A stretch of DNA of 31,121 nt from an uncultured Bacilli bacterium. Lineage in GTDB: Bacteria > Bacillota_I > Bacilli_A > RF39 > UBA660. A program made the position numbers and the translations under genes. Positions 14,256-24,305 of the stretch are shown here, piece after piece. The notes under the pieces are model-generated. The model was not told where the DNA came from. It did no database searches and worked only from the letters and a program-made list of their open reading frames with translations. The DNA is taken from assembly GCA_934129885.1 (NCBI GenBank), contig CAKOWU010000010.1, forward strand, positions 1-31,121. The letters are read 5' to 3'. Within the stretch, counting starts at the first letter, position 1. Every line of letters begins with the position of its first letter.

Positions 14256-17200
14256 TTAAGTATTTTTTATAAACCAAACTATATATGTTGTATTATCTGT
14301 AAGGGTTTGTGTTTCTGTAGTATATTTAACATCGCTATTGGTGGCTGTGTAATAACTAAATGAACTATTACTGGGCATTTTATAGACTTGCTCTATATCA
14401 ATAATAGTGCCTGACTTAGCGATATAAGTTTCAGAACTAACTATATCATTACTGTCTGTTAGTTTGTTTTCTATCTTATAAGTATAAAGTGTGATAGATT
14501 TATTTTCACTTACATTACCTTTTTCATCTTTGGCATATAAATGGTAAGTGCCTGATTTAGTTATATCAATATCTTTAGTAAATTCTTTATTGGTATCTAC
14601 TTTTTGATAATCATCATCTACTAAATCATTTTGTTTATCGCCAAAGTAATACGCTACTACATCCTCATTATCTGTACATCTTAATGTAAGAGTTTGAATT
14701 TCTTTTTTTAAATTGTTAGTAGCAGATATAGAACATACTGGGCTTTCGTTATCACTTGAAAGAGCTGTGAGTACTGTTGTTTCGTTTATGTTTACTTTTG
14801 TATTTTTGATAGATGGTTTTAATGGTGTGCTTCCTTTGTCTACTTGCCACTGACTAAATGAATATCCGTTTTCAGCATTTGCATCTATACTAGCGGTATA
14901 TCCATTTAGATATATACCTTCCCCGTTTACATTAGTTATATGATTGTCTTTATTAAGTATTAATGTATAGTAATTGATAGTAGCAGTACCTGATGAGTTT
15001 ATTACTATATTAGCACCGGTATCAATTAGGTCAGCACTGTCAGGTGTTGTGCTGGCATATATATCATATTCGCCGGTTTTAACAGCGTTTGCTTTACCAT
15101 AGCCTTCACTTACATTTAGAGTATAGATTTGTTTATCATCTTGATATAATGCCACAGATACATTACTATCATTCCATTTGCTGTCATCTTTATTTATAAC
15201 AACTTTTGCTTCGTTTGAGGTACATTTAGTGTGTAAAGTAACACTTCCTAAATAGATACTTGGTGTATACTTACCTTCTGAATTATAAGCAGTTCCCGCA
15301 TCATCTATGAATGAACAAGTATAACCGTCTTTTGCTACTTTTGGTAATGTAACATCTTCGGTTTTCCAATTAGCGGTCATGGTTACATTTCCGGTATCAC
15401 TTCGGAGGTTCTTAAAATATGTATTTTTAGTTTCACTACCGTCCCATATGTCACTAGGGGTAGCGTCCGTATTACTCATAGCGTTAGCGTCTAAATCACT
15501 GCCTGTCCAGCCGGTAAAGGTTTGTTCTTTAGAGACGCTTTCGCTTGATAGGGTGGCATCATCTTTATTATCGATATTAACTACAAAAGTTTTGGATGGG
15601 GTACCAATTTTTACATCACTATCATATTTAGCGGTTGTAGGTGTATTATCAATAAGAGTTCCGCCATTTGTTTTATATTTTATTGTGTAAGTATTTGGAA
15701 CAGAGATACCATAATATGTAACTGGACTTTGAATATTTAAGGTAATGTTATTACCTGGGCTAGTTCCAGTACTGGCGTCTTGCATAGCATTCCAGCCGGC
15801 GACGGTATAGCCTTTTTTAGCGATTATACTAGGTGTTTCTACGATACATGTATCGCTTAGGTTTTTAAATGTACATCTTTCTTCGGATTTGCCTATGCTT
15901 TCTGTACCACTACCCTTTTCAAATTTAATGGTTACTGTTTTGGCATTTACTTTTATTCTATATTCTGTAGTAACTGAATTATAATTATTATTATCATTTG
16001 GGGTAAATCTTATTTTCACGGTGCTTTCACCAGCGTTTTGACAATTTACTTGTAGGGTATTTTCTTTAATAGATGCGGTTATATAATCATTTGAGGTGGT
16101 TTCAACAGTATATGCACCTTCTGCACTAGATTCCATAGTTATATTCATACTATGACCTATTTTGGCTTCGTCATCATTTGAAGACAGTTTAATTTCTGGT
16201 TTAGCCTTACTGATGGTAATGGCTTTTGAACATTTTAATGCACCTTTTTTATAGGTATCTGTTTCTACAGAACTACCTTTCGCATAATATACTCCAGCAT
16301 TTATAGGATCTGCTTTTACAGTACATAAATTATCAGAATAGTATTCTAGTGATACGGTTTCGTTACTGTCTGCTCTAGCGGTTGTTTGCTGAATTTTTCC
16401 GTTATAGGTAACTTCTTTGGTATCAAGGGAGATATTGTTTTCTTTTTTATCTCTTGTGACTACATATGTAGTACTTGCTTCTTTATAGTTTTTAGTCGCC
16501 GCACTTGTTATAGTAATAGTTACTGATTTGCCTGGATCTATGTTATCAAGACCACCTACTGTAATGGTGTTATCTGAAACTGGGAGGTCTATTAATGAAC
16601 TATCGCTTTTTGCAGTAAGGGTGCCACCATGGTGTTTGGTTACTACTACTTTAGTTTCTGTAAGGGATATGCTTACTGTTTCTTTATCTTTATTTAAGGT
16701 TATAAAGCCATCAGATTTATTTATATTAAAACTTAAAACTTTATCTGCATAACTATCATAGAAGTTAGTTCCTGCTATAACTATATAATAGGTTCCAACG
16801 TCAGCAGGTAAAATATTATTAACGCCCTCTAGTGAACCATTTTTTTTAAATTTCTTATACTCATTACTATCTAAATAGTTAACTGAATACATAGATGTAT
16901 CTAAAGTTTTTTCTTTATCTTTTACAGTAACTGACGGAGTTTTTGCTTTACCGTCATAAGTAAATTCGGTATCTGAAATCTCTACGGTAGTGTTTTCTAT
17001 AGATAAGGTTATTTTAGCACTAGCGGTTGTACTTATATTATTAAATTCATCTTTGGCTTCGGCTGTTAAAATTCCGTATGTATCAAATTCTACGGTTACT
17101 TTTGGGGTGGTTACAGTGTTTTCTATACCATCTTTTATGTATTTACATTTAAGAGTGGAACCACATCCTTCAGGATAGGTTATAGTTGCGGTTGTATGGT

Positions 17201-20200
17201 TTTCGTTATCTCTATCTAATTTGATAGAAACGTTTTCTAATTGTTTTGTTTTAAATACCGCACTTTTGATATCAGATGTAATACCTGCTTTATTGGTTAC
17301 TCTAGTATATACTGTATAATCACTGTTAGATACTAAATCATTAAAGGTATAGTGTTCTGTTCCTTCTACGAAGTTTATTCCGTCTAGAGAGTATTCATAT
17401 TTACTTATGCCAGATAAAGCAGTAGCTGATATGACTGCGGTTAAGGTGTTGGTTGAGGTGGTGGCGTTTATCTTACCTATAACGGGTTTATTGTTATCAA
17501 AGTCATATTCACCTTTACTTTTAGTATCGGTTGTTATTTCGTTATCTGCCAAATCGCAGATACCATTTTTAATCCATAAGTAGTATCTACCAGAGCCTAA
17601 AGTGTTAGTAGGTATTTTAGCGGTTATTGAGCCATCTATATTTTTGGTGATTAGACTACTATCTAGAAGGTTCCACTGACCGTTATAGCTGGATAAACTT
17701 GTATTAAAGCCATAGTATATTTCTTGATTTTCTTTTACTCCTACACCAGTATCAGATATTTTAGCCTCTATATAAGGTAAATTAGAGTCTGATTTAGTGG
17801 TGTTGGTGGCGAACCATTTTTGGTTATAACTATATCCATCTGGGTCAAAGATGATTGTTGGTGTAGATACATCCCTAACGTTAGTTTTATATGTATCGTT
17901 ATTATTTACATCAAGTTTAGTATTTTGGTTTACATAACTATTTGTTACTATGTTTTGAAAGTTCCAAGCCCAGATATTTTCGTTGCTAAAGTTTTCAGTG
18001 GGCGTAATAGTAGGCGTAGTTATAGAACACGTTTCGGCAATATTCCAGATAGTACATTCTTTTTTCACTATAGTGGAAGTATCGTTATCCATTTTGTTTA
18101 TTTTATCAGTATATCCTTCTTTACTGAATGATACAGCGATATCTCTTTTAGTAATGGCATATAAATCTAGATTAGATGTTAATCTTAAAGTGCCACTAAC
18201 TTTATATTCAGCCTTACGAGCAGTTTTATCTTTGTTATAACCTAGGATAGTAAAATTTTCTCTTGTTATTGCTGGCATATTTGTAATGTCACATGAATCG
18301 TTACCATTGTATACATTACACTCTCTATAGGCTTTACCAGTACTATCAGCGTCACTTATAATACTACCATTAGGATAAAAGTTAGCACCCAATGTCTTAT
18401 AGGAAATAGAATAATATGTTGGCGTAGGTGCCCCACTATTTAAAATAACGTTACTACCTGGTGATACTATGGACTCATGAGAAGTTTTATCGGTATTCCA
18501 CCCTACTACTGTGTACCCACTACTATTAGTGAGTGTAGGTGATGTTATGGTACAGTTTGTTTCTCTATAGGCTCCATTATAAGGGGCGTCAATAGTACAG
18601 CTGACTTCTCCTGTTTTACTAGCGGTAAGGCCGGCATTTTTTTGAAGTTCAAAGTTAGCTTTTAGGGTTTCGGTTTCACCTTTGGTAATGGCGAACCAAG
18701 TATTATTAGTATTACTTTCATTTAGGCTTAGGGTATTATCTTTTACGTTATAGGCACTATCACTTGTTTTACTATTATTATTGGTACTCCACCCTACAAA
18801 GTTAGGGGTGTTATTATGTGGCGTTACTTTTGGTGGGGTCACTGTACATATGGTATCTTGTTTAGCACCATTATATACTTCTTTTAAGGTGCATTCTTCG
18901 GTGGTATTACTTTTATCTAAAGTAGAGTTATTACCACTAAAGCCTGCTCTTAAGATTACAGCATTTTTCTTGGTAATCGGATACCACTCTAAGTAACAAT
19001 TTGTTCTAGCCTTATTACATTTGATAGTTTTATTGTCTATTGATAGATTAATTTTCCATCTATTGCCTTCTGAAAATGAATTGATATTATTTTCTATGGC
19101 TGATTTATCATTATTCCAACCTATAAGGGTGTCATAATTATCTGGCAAATCGCTTTTATTCACAATAGGCGCAAATACCTGACAACTTCTATCTTCTAGT
19201 TCTCCTTCAGTCATTCCATTATATAGTTTTAAATCACAGTTAGTAGAACTGTTAGCAATTTTAGTACCATTATTATAGAAAGTTGCAGTAATGTTGATGG
19301 TTTTACGAGTAATGGCATACCAGTCACTCCCCATATTATCACGAGTTAACTGAAGAGTTCCGATATTTGTATTAGAGTCATTGGTATAGTATTTACTTTC
19401 GTTTTCTTTAGCCTTACTATCTCTATTCCAGCCGATAAAATTAGGGGTGGTATCTGGTGGTGTTACTTTTGGGGTAGAAACTTTACAGCTATCACTTCCA
19501 TTATATAAATAGCAACCTACATTAAGTTCTCCGTTTAAGGTAGATTTATTGGCTTTAAAGGAAGCTTTGAGTTCGGTGTTCCAACGAGTTATAGAATAAT
19601 ATTCCATGTTGTTGGTACCACGTTCAAAGGTAATTGTTTCCCCGCCTTTATATGTTGCGGTAGTTTCACTTTTATTCGAGTCCCATCCATAGGCGATATA
19701 ACCATTTCTTGGGGTTATGGTAGGTACTATTATAGTACATTTGGTTTCTAGATTATATATTGTACAAGTTTTTGTTTCAGTGGTGTTTTCTACAGCAAGT
19801 TTATCTTGAACGTTAAAGGTAGCCTTTTTAGGGTTATAATAAGTAATAGAATAGTAATGTGGTGGCTCATCTTTAATGGTAAGTTTTATATAATCACCAT
19901 TTACTTTAGTAGCGTTTTTAGCATTCTTATCAGTATTCCAACCTACGGCGACTGATCCTGCTTTTGCGTTAAGGGTTGGTACGGCAGCATTACACTCGGC
20001 ACCTTGCGTTTCGTTATTATATACGGCTTTTATTGTACAAGTTGCTTTATCAGAAGATGCAGAGGCACTTTCGTTATTTTGAACTTCAAATGGAGCGGAT
20101 AGTTTTACGGCGTCTTTTCTATATATAGCGTACAAGGTAATATCTTTTTTACCCATGTATTTTTTCTTTAGGGCTGTTTTGGCATGTTTATTGGTATTCC

Positions 20201-20723
20201 AGCCGATAAAAGTCCAGCCTTTTTTCTCGCCTTTAACAGATAAATCAATTAGTTCATCTTCTTTGGCCTTGTAGTCATGTGAACAGATACTTCCGCCATT
20301 ATAAGTACAGTTATATTTAACGTTATATTCTGATGTGTCTTCTATTTTACCATTTGTGTTTGGCCCTTTTTCATTAACATAATTAACTGAATAGCCATCT
20401 TCTTTTGAATATACAACACATGTGCTGGCTTTGTACCTTTTTTTGGTCATGGGGTTGATCAAGTCTTCATCCAAATAGCCACCGTCTCTTAAGGTGCCGA
20501 CGGTAACGAAACATCCATTACTATCTTTTTCATCTTTGGCTGACGGGTTATCAATTAAATAAGATTTAGATGCGTCTGTGATGGTAGCTTCTTGGTTTAA
20601 TGCCAGTTTTTGCCTACTGTCAAAAATATTTTTGGTAATAACTGCGGTTATGATGCCTGCGAGGACACCTATAATTACAATTACTCCTATTAATTCTACT
20701 AATGTAAAACCTTTATTTTTCAT
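14256..20723 (-). CDS. Giant prepilin-like surface protein with InlB-type repeats
   Basis: 2155 residues. The N-terminus is a class III (type IV pilin) signal: MKNKG|FTLVELIGVIVIIGVLAG, with Glu at position 5 of the mature protein. A pilin-like head to about residue 130 shares GYLDEDLINPMTKKRY with the neighbouring small prepilin. Residues about 135-950 carry nine or so modules of 75-95 residues: C-x-(I/L)-YNG...C, a 'P.ITP' strand, 'GWN.DK.A', then 'YYAIT'. These resemble Listeria-Bacteroides (InlB B) repeats. Next come Ig-like and MBG-like beta domains (about 950-1700) and two more GW-type modules (TVAGWNAMQDAST, TFTGWTGSD). There is no LPXTG motif or C-terminal anchor. It is the last gene of the rlmN-prkC run, 14 bases after the small prepilin. 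No pilus ATPase, platform or prepilin peptidase is in the window. Probably an adhesin displayed through the pilin helix. Confidence 0.85.
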   Translation of the reverse strand: MKNKGFTLVELIGVIVIIGVLAGIITAVITKNIFDSRQKLALNQEATITDASKSYLIDNPSAKDEKDSNGCFVTVGTLRDGGYLDEDLINPMTKKRYKASTCVVYSKEDGYSVNYVNEKGPNTNGKIEDTSEYNVKYNCTYNGGSICSHDYKAKEDELIDLSVKGEKKGWTFIGWNTNKHAKTALKKKYMGKKDITLYAIYRKDAVKLSAPFEVQNNESASASSDKATCTIKAVYNNETQGAECNAAVPTLNAKAGSVAVGWNTDKNAKNATKVNGDYIKLTIKDEPPHYYSITYYNPKKATFNVQDKLAVENTTETKTCTIYNLETKCTIIVPTITPRNGYIAYGWDSNKSETTATYKGGETITFERGTNNMEYYSITRWNTELKASFKANKSTLNGELNVGCYLYNGSDSCKVSTPKVTPPDTTPNFIGWNRDSKAKENESKYYTNDSNTNIGTLQLTRDNMGSDWYAITRKTINITATFYNNGTKIANSSTNCDLKLYNGMTEGELEDRSCQVFAPIVNKSDLPDNYDTLIGWNNDKSAIENNINSFSEGNRWKINLSIDNKTIKCNKARTNCYLEWYPITKKNAVILRAGFSGNNSTLDKSNTTEECTLKEVYNGAKQDTICTVTPPKVTPHNNTPNFVGWSTNNNSKTSDSAYNVKDNTLSLNESNTNNTWFAITKGETETLKANFELQKNAGLTASKTGEVSCTIDAPYNGAYRETNCTITSPTLTNSSGYTVVGWNTDKTSHESIVSPGSNVILNSGAPTPTYYSISYKTLGANFYPNGSIISDADSTGKAYRECNVYNGNDSCDITNMPAITRENFTILGYNKDKTARKAEYKVSGTLRLTSNLDLYAITKRDIAVSFSKEGYTDKINKMDNDTSTIVKKECTIWNIAETCSITTPTITPTENFSNENIWAWNFQNIVTNSYVNQNTKLDVNNNDTYKTNVRDVSTPTIIFDPDGYSYNQKWFATNTTKSDSNLPYIEAKISDTGVGVKENQEIYYGFNTSLSSYNGQWNLLDSSLITKNIDGSITAKIPTNTLGSGRYYLWIKNGICDLADNEITTDTKSKGEYDFDNNKPVIGKINATTSTNTLTAVISATALSGISKYEYSLDGINFVEGTEHYTFNDLVSNSDYTVYTRVTNKAGITSDIKSAVFKTKQLENVSIKLDRDNENHTTATITYPEGCGSTLKCKYIKDGIENTVTTPKVTVEFDTYGILTAEAKDEFNNISTTASAKITLSIENTTVEISDTEFTYDGKAKTPSVTVKDKEKTLDTSMYSVNYLDSNEYKKFKKNGSLEGVNNILPADVGTYYIVIAGTNFYDSYADKVLSFNINKSDGFITLNKDKETVSISLTETKVVVTKHHGGTLTAKSDSSLIDLPVSDNTITVGGLDNIDPGKSVTITITSAATKNYKEASTTYVVTRDKKENNISLDTKEVTYNGKIQQTTARADSNETVSLEYYSDNLCTVKADPINAGVYYAKGSSVETDTYKKGALKCSKAITISKAKPEIKLSSNDDEAKIGHSMNITMESSAEGAYTVETTSNDYITASIKENTLQVNCQNAGESTVKIRFTPNDNNNYNSVTTEYRIKVNAKTVTIKFEKGSGTESIGKSEERCTFKNLSDTCIVETPSIIAKKGYTVAGWNAMQDASTGTSPGNNITLNIQSPVTYYGISVPNTYTIKYKTNGGTLIDNTPTTAKYDSDVKIGTPSKTFVVNIDNKDDATLSSESVSKEQTFTGWTGSDLDANAMSNTDATPSDIWDGSETKNTYFKNLRSDTGNVTMTANWKTEDVTLPKVAKDGYTCSFIDDAGTAYNSEGKYTPSIYLGSVTLHTKCTSNEAKVVINKDDSKWNDSNVSVALYQDDKQIYTLNVSEGYGKANAVKTGEYDIYASTTPDSADLIDTGANIVINSSGTATINYYTLILNKDNHITNVNGEGIYLNGYTASIDANAENGYSFSQWQVDKGSTPLKPSIKNTKVNINETTVLTALSSDNESPVCSISATNNLKKEIQTLTLRCTDNEDVVAYYFGDKQNDLVDDDYQKVDTNKEFTKDIDITKSGTYHLYAKDEKGNVSENKSITLYTYKIENKLTDSNDIVSSETYIAKSGTIIDIEQVYKMPSNSSFSYYTATNSDVKYTTETQTLTDNTTYIVWFIKNT

Positions 20724-20737
20724 TTTATCGCCTACTT

Positions 20738-21121
20738 TTATTTTCCGTTACAGTCTTTTTCACCAACATATATGATTTTGTATTCATACTTTTTTTCATT
20801 AAGTGTTGAGACGTTTATATATGACTCTTTTGAATAAACTTTATTTGTCATGGGATTAGTTAAATTTTTTTCTAGATATCCTTCGTTTATAAGTACGCTA
20901 GAGATATTTAAATGGGCGTCTTTACCTTTTGTAGGAAGGTTATCTGGATAATCGGTATAATACATTTTGGCTGCGTCTATTATGTTTGCTTCTTCAAGGA
21001 GGCATGTATCTTTTCTACTTTCAGTAATATGCATATTTACATCGACCCCGATTACAACAGCAAGAATACCAAGAAGAATGATAACTCCCATCATTTCTAT
21101 TAATGTAAATCCCCTACTCAT
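20738..21121 (-). CDS. Type IV prepilin-like protein
   Basis: 127 residues with a prepilin signal MSRG|FTLIEMMGVIILLGILAVVIG: short basic leader, Gly before the cut, Glu at mature position 5, then a hydrophobic helix. The rest is a small pilin head with an EANIIDAAKMYYTDYP helix and INEGYLEKNLTNPMTNKVYS, matching the head of the giant prepilin next door. It overlaps the end of rpe by 8 bases, a sign of translational coupling. It may be a pseudopilin of a competence or secretion-type pilus, or a subunit that works with the giant protein. The assembly genes must lie elsewhere. Confidence 0.88.
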   Translation of the reverse strand: MSRGFTLIEMMGVIILLGILAVVIGVDVNMHITESRKDTCLLEEANIIDAAKMYYTDYPDNLPTKGKDAHLNISSVLINEGYLEKNLTNPMTNKVYSKESYINVSTLNEKKYEYKIIYVGEKDCNGK

Positions 21122-21743
21122 AAGTTTCCTCTAACTTTAAAAATTGCTTTTTATAATCATCACTATTTGTGATGAATGACCCTACTACCGCAATATCAGC
21201 CTTTTTTATGAGTTTGATGGTTTCATCGTTTATGCCACCATCTACTTCTATTTTATAAGATAAATTATTATTAACTCTATAATTATATAGAAAGTCTATT
21301 TTGGGAGAGATATCGATAAATTTTTGTCCCCCCGCTCCTGGGATTACTGACATTACAAGAACTATGTCAATATCTTTTAGATATGGCTCTATAGATTCTA
21401 CTTTAGTATCCGGATTAATGGCAAGTCCTACTTTTATACCTTTATTTTTTATGTAATTTATTATATCAGAAGTATTTCCTATTTCAAAATGAAAAGTAAT
21501 ATTACTGGGCTGTAAAGTACTATAACAATCTATATAGTTATAGATATCCTCTACCATTAAATGGATATCTTTATTTTTAGTAACGTCTGATGTGTTATAG
21601 CGGACTTTTTCAAAAGGTAGAGTTTTATTACCTGTAAATTTACCATCCATAACATCATAGTGCATTATATCTGCATATTTATTAAGTTTTTCTATATTTT
21701 CTTTTTCGTTTTGAATTTTTAAATAAGATGCCGCAATTAACAT
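21114..21743 (-). CDS. rpe: Ribulose-phosphate 3-epimerase
   Basis: Interconverts ribulose 5-phosphate and xylulose 5-phosphate in the pentose phosphate pathway. The 209-residue TIM barrel shows the family landmarks: MHYDVMDGKFTGN (metal-binding His and catalytic Asp), HLMVE, a Gly-Leu-Ala-Ile-Asn-Pro strand, VLVMSVIPGAGGQKF, IEVDGGIN (second catalytic Asp) and VVGSF near the phosphate site. The first strand reads MLIAASYLKI rather than the usual 'P SILSAD', a modest divergence, and the protein is slightly shorter than usual. It starts 4 bases after rsgA (GGGTGA serves as ribosome site). The rsgA-rpe order after prkC is common in Bacillota. Confidence 0.9.
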   Translation of the reverse strand: MLIAASYLKIQNEKENIEKLNKYADIMHYDVMDGKFTGNKTLPFEKVRYNTSDVTKNKDIHLMVEDIYNYIDCYSTLQPSNITFHFEIGNTSDIINYIKNKGIKVGLAINPDTKVESIEPYLKDIDIVLVMSVIPGAGGQKFIDISPKIDFLYNYRVNNNLSYKIEVDGGINDETIKLIKKADIAVVGSFITNSDDYKKQFLKLEETYE

Positions 21744-21747
21744 AAAA

Positions 21748-22578
21748 TCACCCTTTATTTATAAAATTAACATAGTTATCGTACCTAGATTTTAGTATTA
21801 GTCCTTCTTCTACTAATGACTTTATTTTACAGTCATCTTCTTTTATATGCATACAGTCATTATATTTACAAAATCTACGGTATTTATTAAATTCTTTAAA
21901 ACCATCTCTTATATCTTCTTTACTCATATCTTTAAAATATAAAGAGGAAAAACCTGGGGTATCGGCAACAAGGCCACCTTCTATATCTATTAAACTAGTA
22001 TGTCTTGTTGTATGTTTCCCTCTACCTAAAGCGTAAGATATCTCGCCTGTGAGTAAGTTTAAGTTAGTATCTAATTTATTTAGTAAAGTGCTTTTACCGG
22101 CACCACTTTGGCCGGTAAAAACGCTTACTTTGTCTTTAAATATTTGTTTTATTTTGTCTATTTCATCATTATAATAAACGTCATATAAATTATTATAATA
22201 GGTAAATGTTTTTTCAAAATTTTTTAGTTCTTCTTTAGTAAGTAAATCTTTTTTGGTAAAAATTATAACTGGTTTAATGTTATTAAATTCTATTATAGCA
22301 AGGAGTTTATCTAAAAGGTTACTATCGAAGTTAGGATGTTTTAAACTAGTAATAATAATTACAATATCGACGTTAGATATTCTTGGTCTATCAAGTTCAT
22401 TTTTTCTATTTTTAATATTTAAAATGTAATTATTATTTGTATCTATTTCTACGAAGTCTCCAACAACGGGAGAGATATTTTCGTTTCTGAATTTTCCTCT
22501 AGCCTTACAGATATATTCCTTATTTTCTATTTTTACGGTGTAGTCATTACTAATCTGTTTTATTATTCTGCCTATCAC
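21748..22578 (-). CDS. rsgA: Ribosome small subunit-dependent GTPase RsgA
   Basis: Circularly permuted GTPase that helps late 30S maturation. 276 residues: an N-terminal OB fold (about 1-65), then a G domain in permuted order. That order is IITSLKHPNFDSNLLDKLL, then TKKDL (G4), then GQSGAGKSTLLNKL (P-loop), then TTRHTSLI and DTPGFSSL (G3). The C-terminal zinc site follows as RRFCKYNDCMHIKEDDC, with Cys, Cys, His, Cys. The start GTG at 22578 shares its G with the prkC stop (TAGTG). Its place directly after prkC matches the conserved prpC-prkC-rsgA-rpe gene order. Confidence 0.95.
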   Translation of the reverse strand: MIGRIIKQISNDYTVKIENKEYICKARGKFRNENISPVVGDFVEIDTNNNYILNIKNRKNELDRPRISNVDIVIIITSLKHPNFDSNLLDKLLAIIEFNNIKPVIIFTKKDLLTKEELKNFEKTFTYYNNLYDVYYNDEIDKIKQIFKDKVSVFTGQSGAGKSTLLNKLDTNLNLLTGEISYALGRGKHTTRHTSLIDIEGGLVADTPGFSSLYFKDMSKEDIRDGFKEFNKYRRFCKYNDCMHIKEDDCKIKSLVEEGLILKSRYDNYVNFINKG

Positions 22579-24305
22579 TACTCGGCCTCCGGATCTACTC
22601 CTGCGCCAGCATTGTCAGTAGTAGGCGTTTCGTTGTTTTTCTTTTCAGCATTTTGAACTACATTTATAACCAGTGCACTATTGGTACTGATTTTTGAACC
22701 TGCGGCCATATTTTGTCCTACTATGGTTCCATTGTTTTTACTATCGTCGGTAACCGTTTTTACTTCTAAAGTGATATTTTTTTCTTTAGCCCAACTAGTA
22801 ACATCGTCTACACTATAACCTTTAGTAAAGTCTGGATATACTTCATAAAGAGCCGCTACGACTAATGTGATTTCGTCATTTTTACCAAGTTTTTCGCCTT
22901 TTTTAACGCTTTGTTCTATTATGGTACCAGTTTTATAACCAGTAGACGCCTGCACTTCTTTGTTTTGGATGTTAACGGTTATGCCAGATGCTTCTAAACT
23001 TTCTTGTATCTCTTTATAATCTTCGCCAGTATAGTCTTCTATTTCGATTTTTTTGGTACCTTTAGACACTATCAAAGTGATTCTTTCTTTTTTACTAACT
23101 TTACTACCTGATTTTGGTGCCGTTTTAATAACCTTACCCTTATCTATTTCATCATTATATTTCTTTTTAGTCTTAGAGTCTACCTTAAAGCCTTTTTCTT
23201 TAAGCATGTCTTTAGCCTGTGAAACTGTCATATCACTTACGTTAGGCACTTTTGCCGTAGTATTTGCGATGAAGGAAGGGTAAATGAAGAAGACAAAGAG
23301 TACAGCAAAAAACAATATAGCGGCGATTAATCCCATAATTTTAATCTTTTTATCTAGTTTCTTTTCTTTGTTTTTCTTACTCTTTTTTTTGTTTCTATTT
23401 TCTCTAGTATCGTCCTCATCATCAGTATCTGCGAAGTCTGTTTCAGGATATTCATATTTAACTAAAGGTTCATCAAATCTATCTTCGTCTAGGACGGTTT
23501 TTAGATCGTTATGCATTTCTATGGCTGAATCATACCTATTCATAGGATTTTTAGCACATGCTTTTAAAATAACATTAAATACAGAATTTGGCAGGTCTGG
23601 AATAATTTTAGTTAAGTCTGGGATAGGCGTTTTTATATGTTTGATTGCAATCTCTACTGGAGAGTCGCCTTTAAAAGGTACTCTACCGGCGATAAGTTCA
23701 AACATTAAAATTCCCATAGAATAAATATCACTCTTTACATCTGCGACACTTCCACTGGCTTGCTCGGGAGGGAGATAGTAAACGGTACCCATGACGCTAT
23801 TGGTTTGGGTAAGTTCATTACTACCTAATTGTGCAGCGATGCCAAAGTCCATGACTTTTACTCTGCCATCTTCTAAAATAATAACATTTTGGGGTTTAAT
23901 GTCTCTATGAATAATATAACTTTCATGAGCCTTGGCAATGGCGGATGTAAGTTGTAACATAATGTCTACTACTTCTGGCAAAGTAATACTACCACGCCTT
24001 TTAATAAGTTGTTTTAATGTTTTACCCTCGACGTATTCCATAACAATAAAATATTTACCGTGGTCTTCCCCAACGTCATAAACTTCTACTATATTAGGGT
24101 GCGTAAGAGAACTGGCTGAAACGGCTTCTCTTTGAAATCTTCTAACAAATTTCTCATCAGCCGCTAGGTCACCTCTTAATATTTTGACTGCGACTTTCCT
24201 ATTTAAGCAAGGATCGTAGGCTAAATAAACGTTAGCCATACCACCTTCGCCGATTGATCTTATTATTTCATATCTATCATCTATTTTTTGCCCTTTTTCT
24301 ATCAT
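22578..24305 (-). CDS. prkC: PASTA-domain serine/threonine protein kinase
   Basis: Membrane kinase that senses cell-wall fragments and phosphorylates growth and division proteins. 575 residues. The Hanks-type kinase domain (about 10-270) has GEGGMANVYLA (glycine loop), VAVKIL (ATP lysine), HRDIKPQNVI (catalytic loop), MDFGIA (metal-binding Asp) and a PPEQASG activation-segment motif. A Lys-rich juxtamembrane stretch (KKKSKKNKEKKLDKK) precedes one membrane helix (about 328-350). Three PASTA units follow (VPNVSDMTVSQAKDML..., IEDYTGEDYKEIQESL..., YPDFTKGYSVDDVTSW...). The start overlaps the prpC stop by four bases (ATGA), so kinase and phosphatase are translated together. Confidence 0.96.
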   Translation of the reverse strand: MIEKGQKIDDRYEIIRSIGEGGMANVYLAYDPCLNRKVAVKILRGDLAADEKFVRRFQREAVSASSLTHPNIVEVYDVGEDHGKYFIVMEYVEGKTLKQLIKRRGSITLPEVVDIMLQLTSAIAKAHESYIIHRDIKPQNVIILEDGRVKVMDFGIAAQLGSNELTQTNSVMGTVYYLPPEQASGSVADVKSDIYSMGILMFELIAGRVPFKGDSPVEIAIKHIKTPIPDLTKIIPDLPNSVFNVILKACAKNPMNRYDSAIEMHNDLKTVLDEDRFDEPLVKYEYPETDFADTDDEDDTRENRNKKKSKKNKEKKLDKKIKIMGLIAAILFFAVLFVFFIYPSFIANTTAKVPNVSDMTVSQAKDMLKEKGFKVDSKTKKKYNDEIDKGKVIKTAPKSGSKVSKKERITLIVSKGTKKIEIEDYTGEDYKEIQESLEASGITVNIQNKEVQASTGYKTGTIIEQSVKKGEKLGKNDEITLVVAALYEVYPDFTKGYSVDDVTSWAKEKNITLEVKTVTDDSKNNGTIVGQNMAAGSKISTNSALVINVVQNAEKKNNETPTTDNAGAGVDPEAE

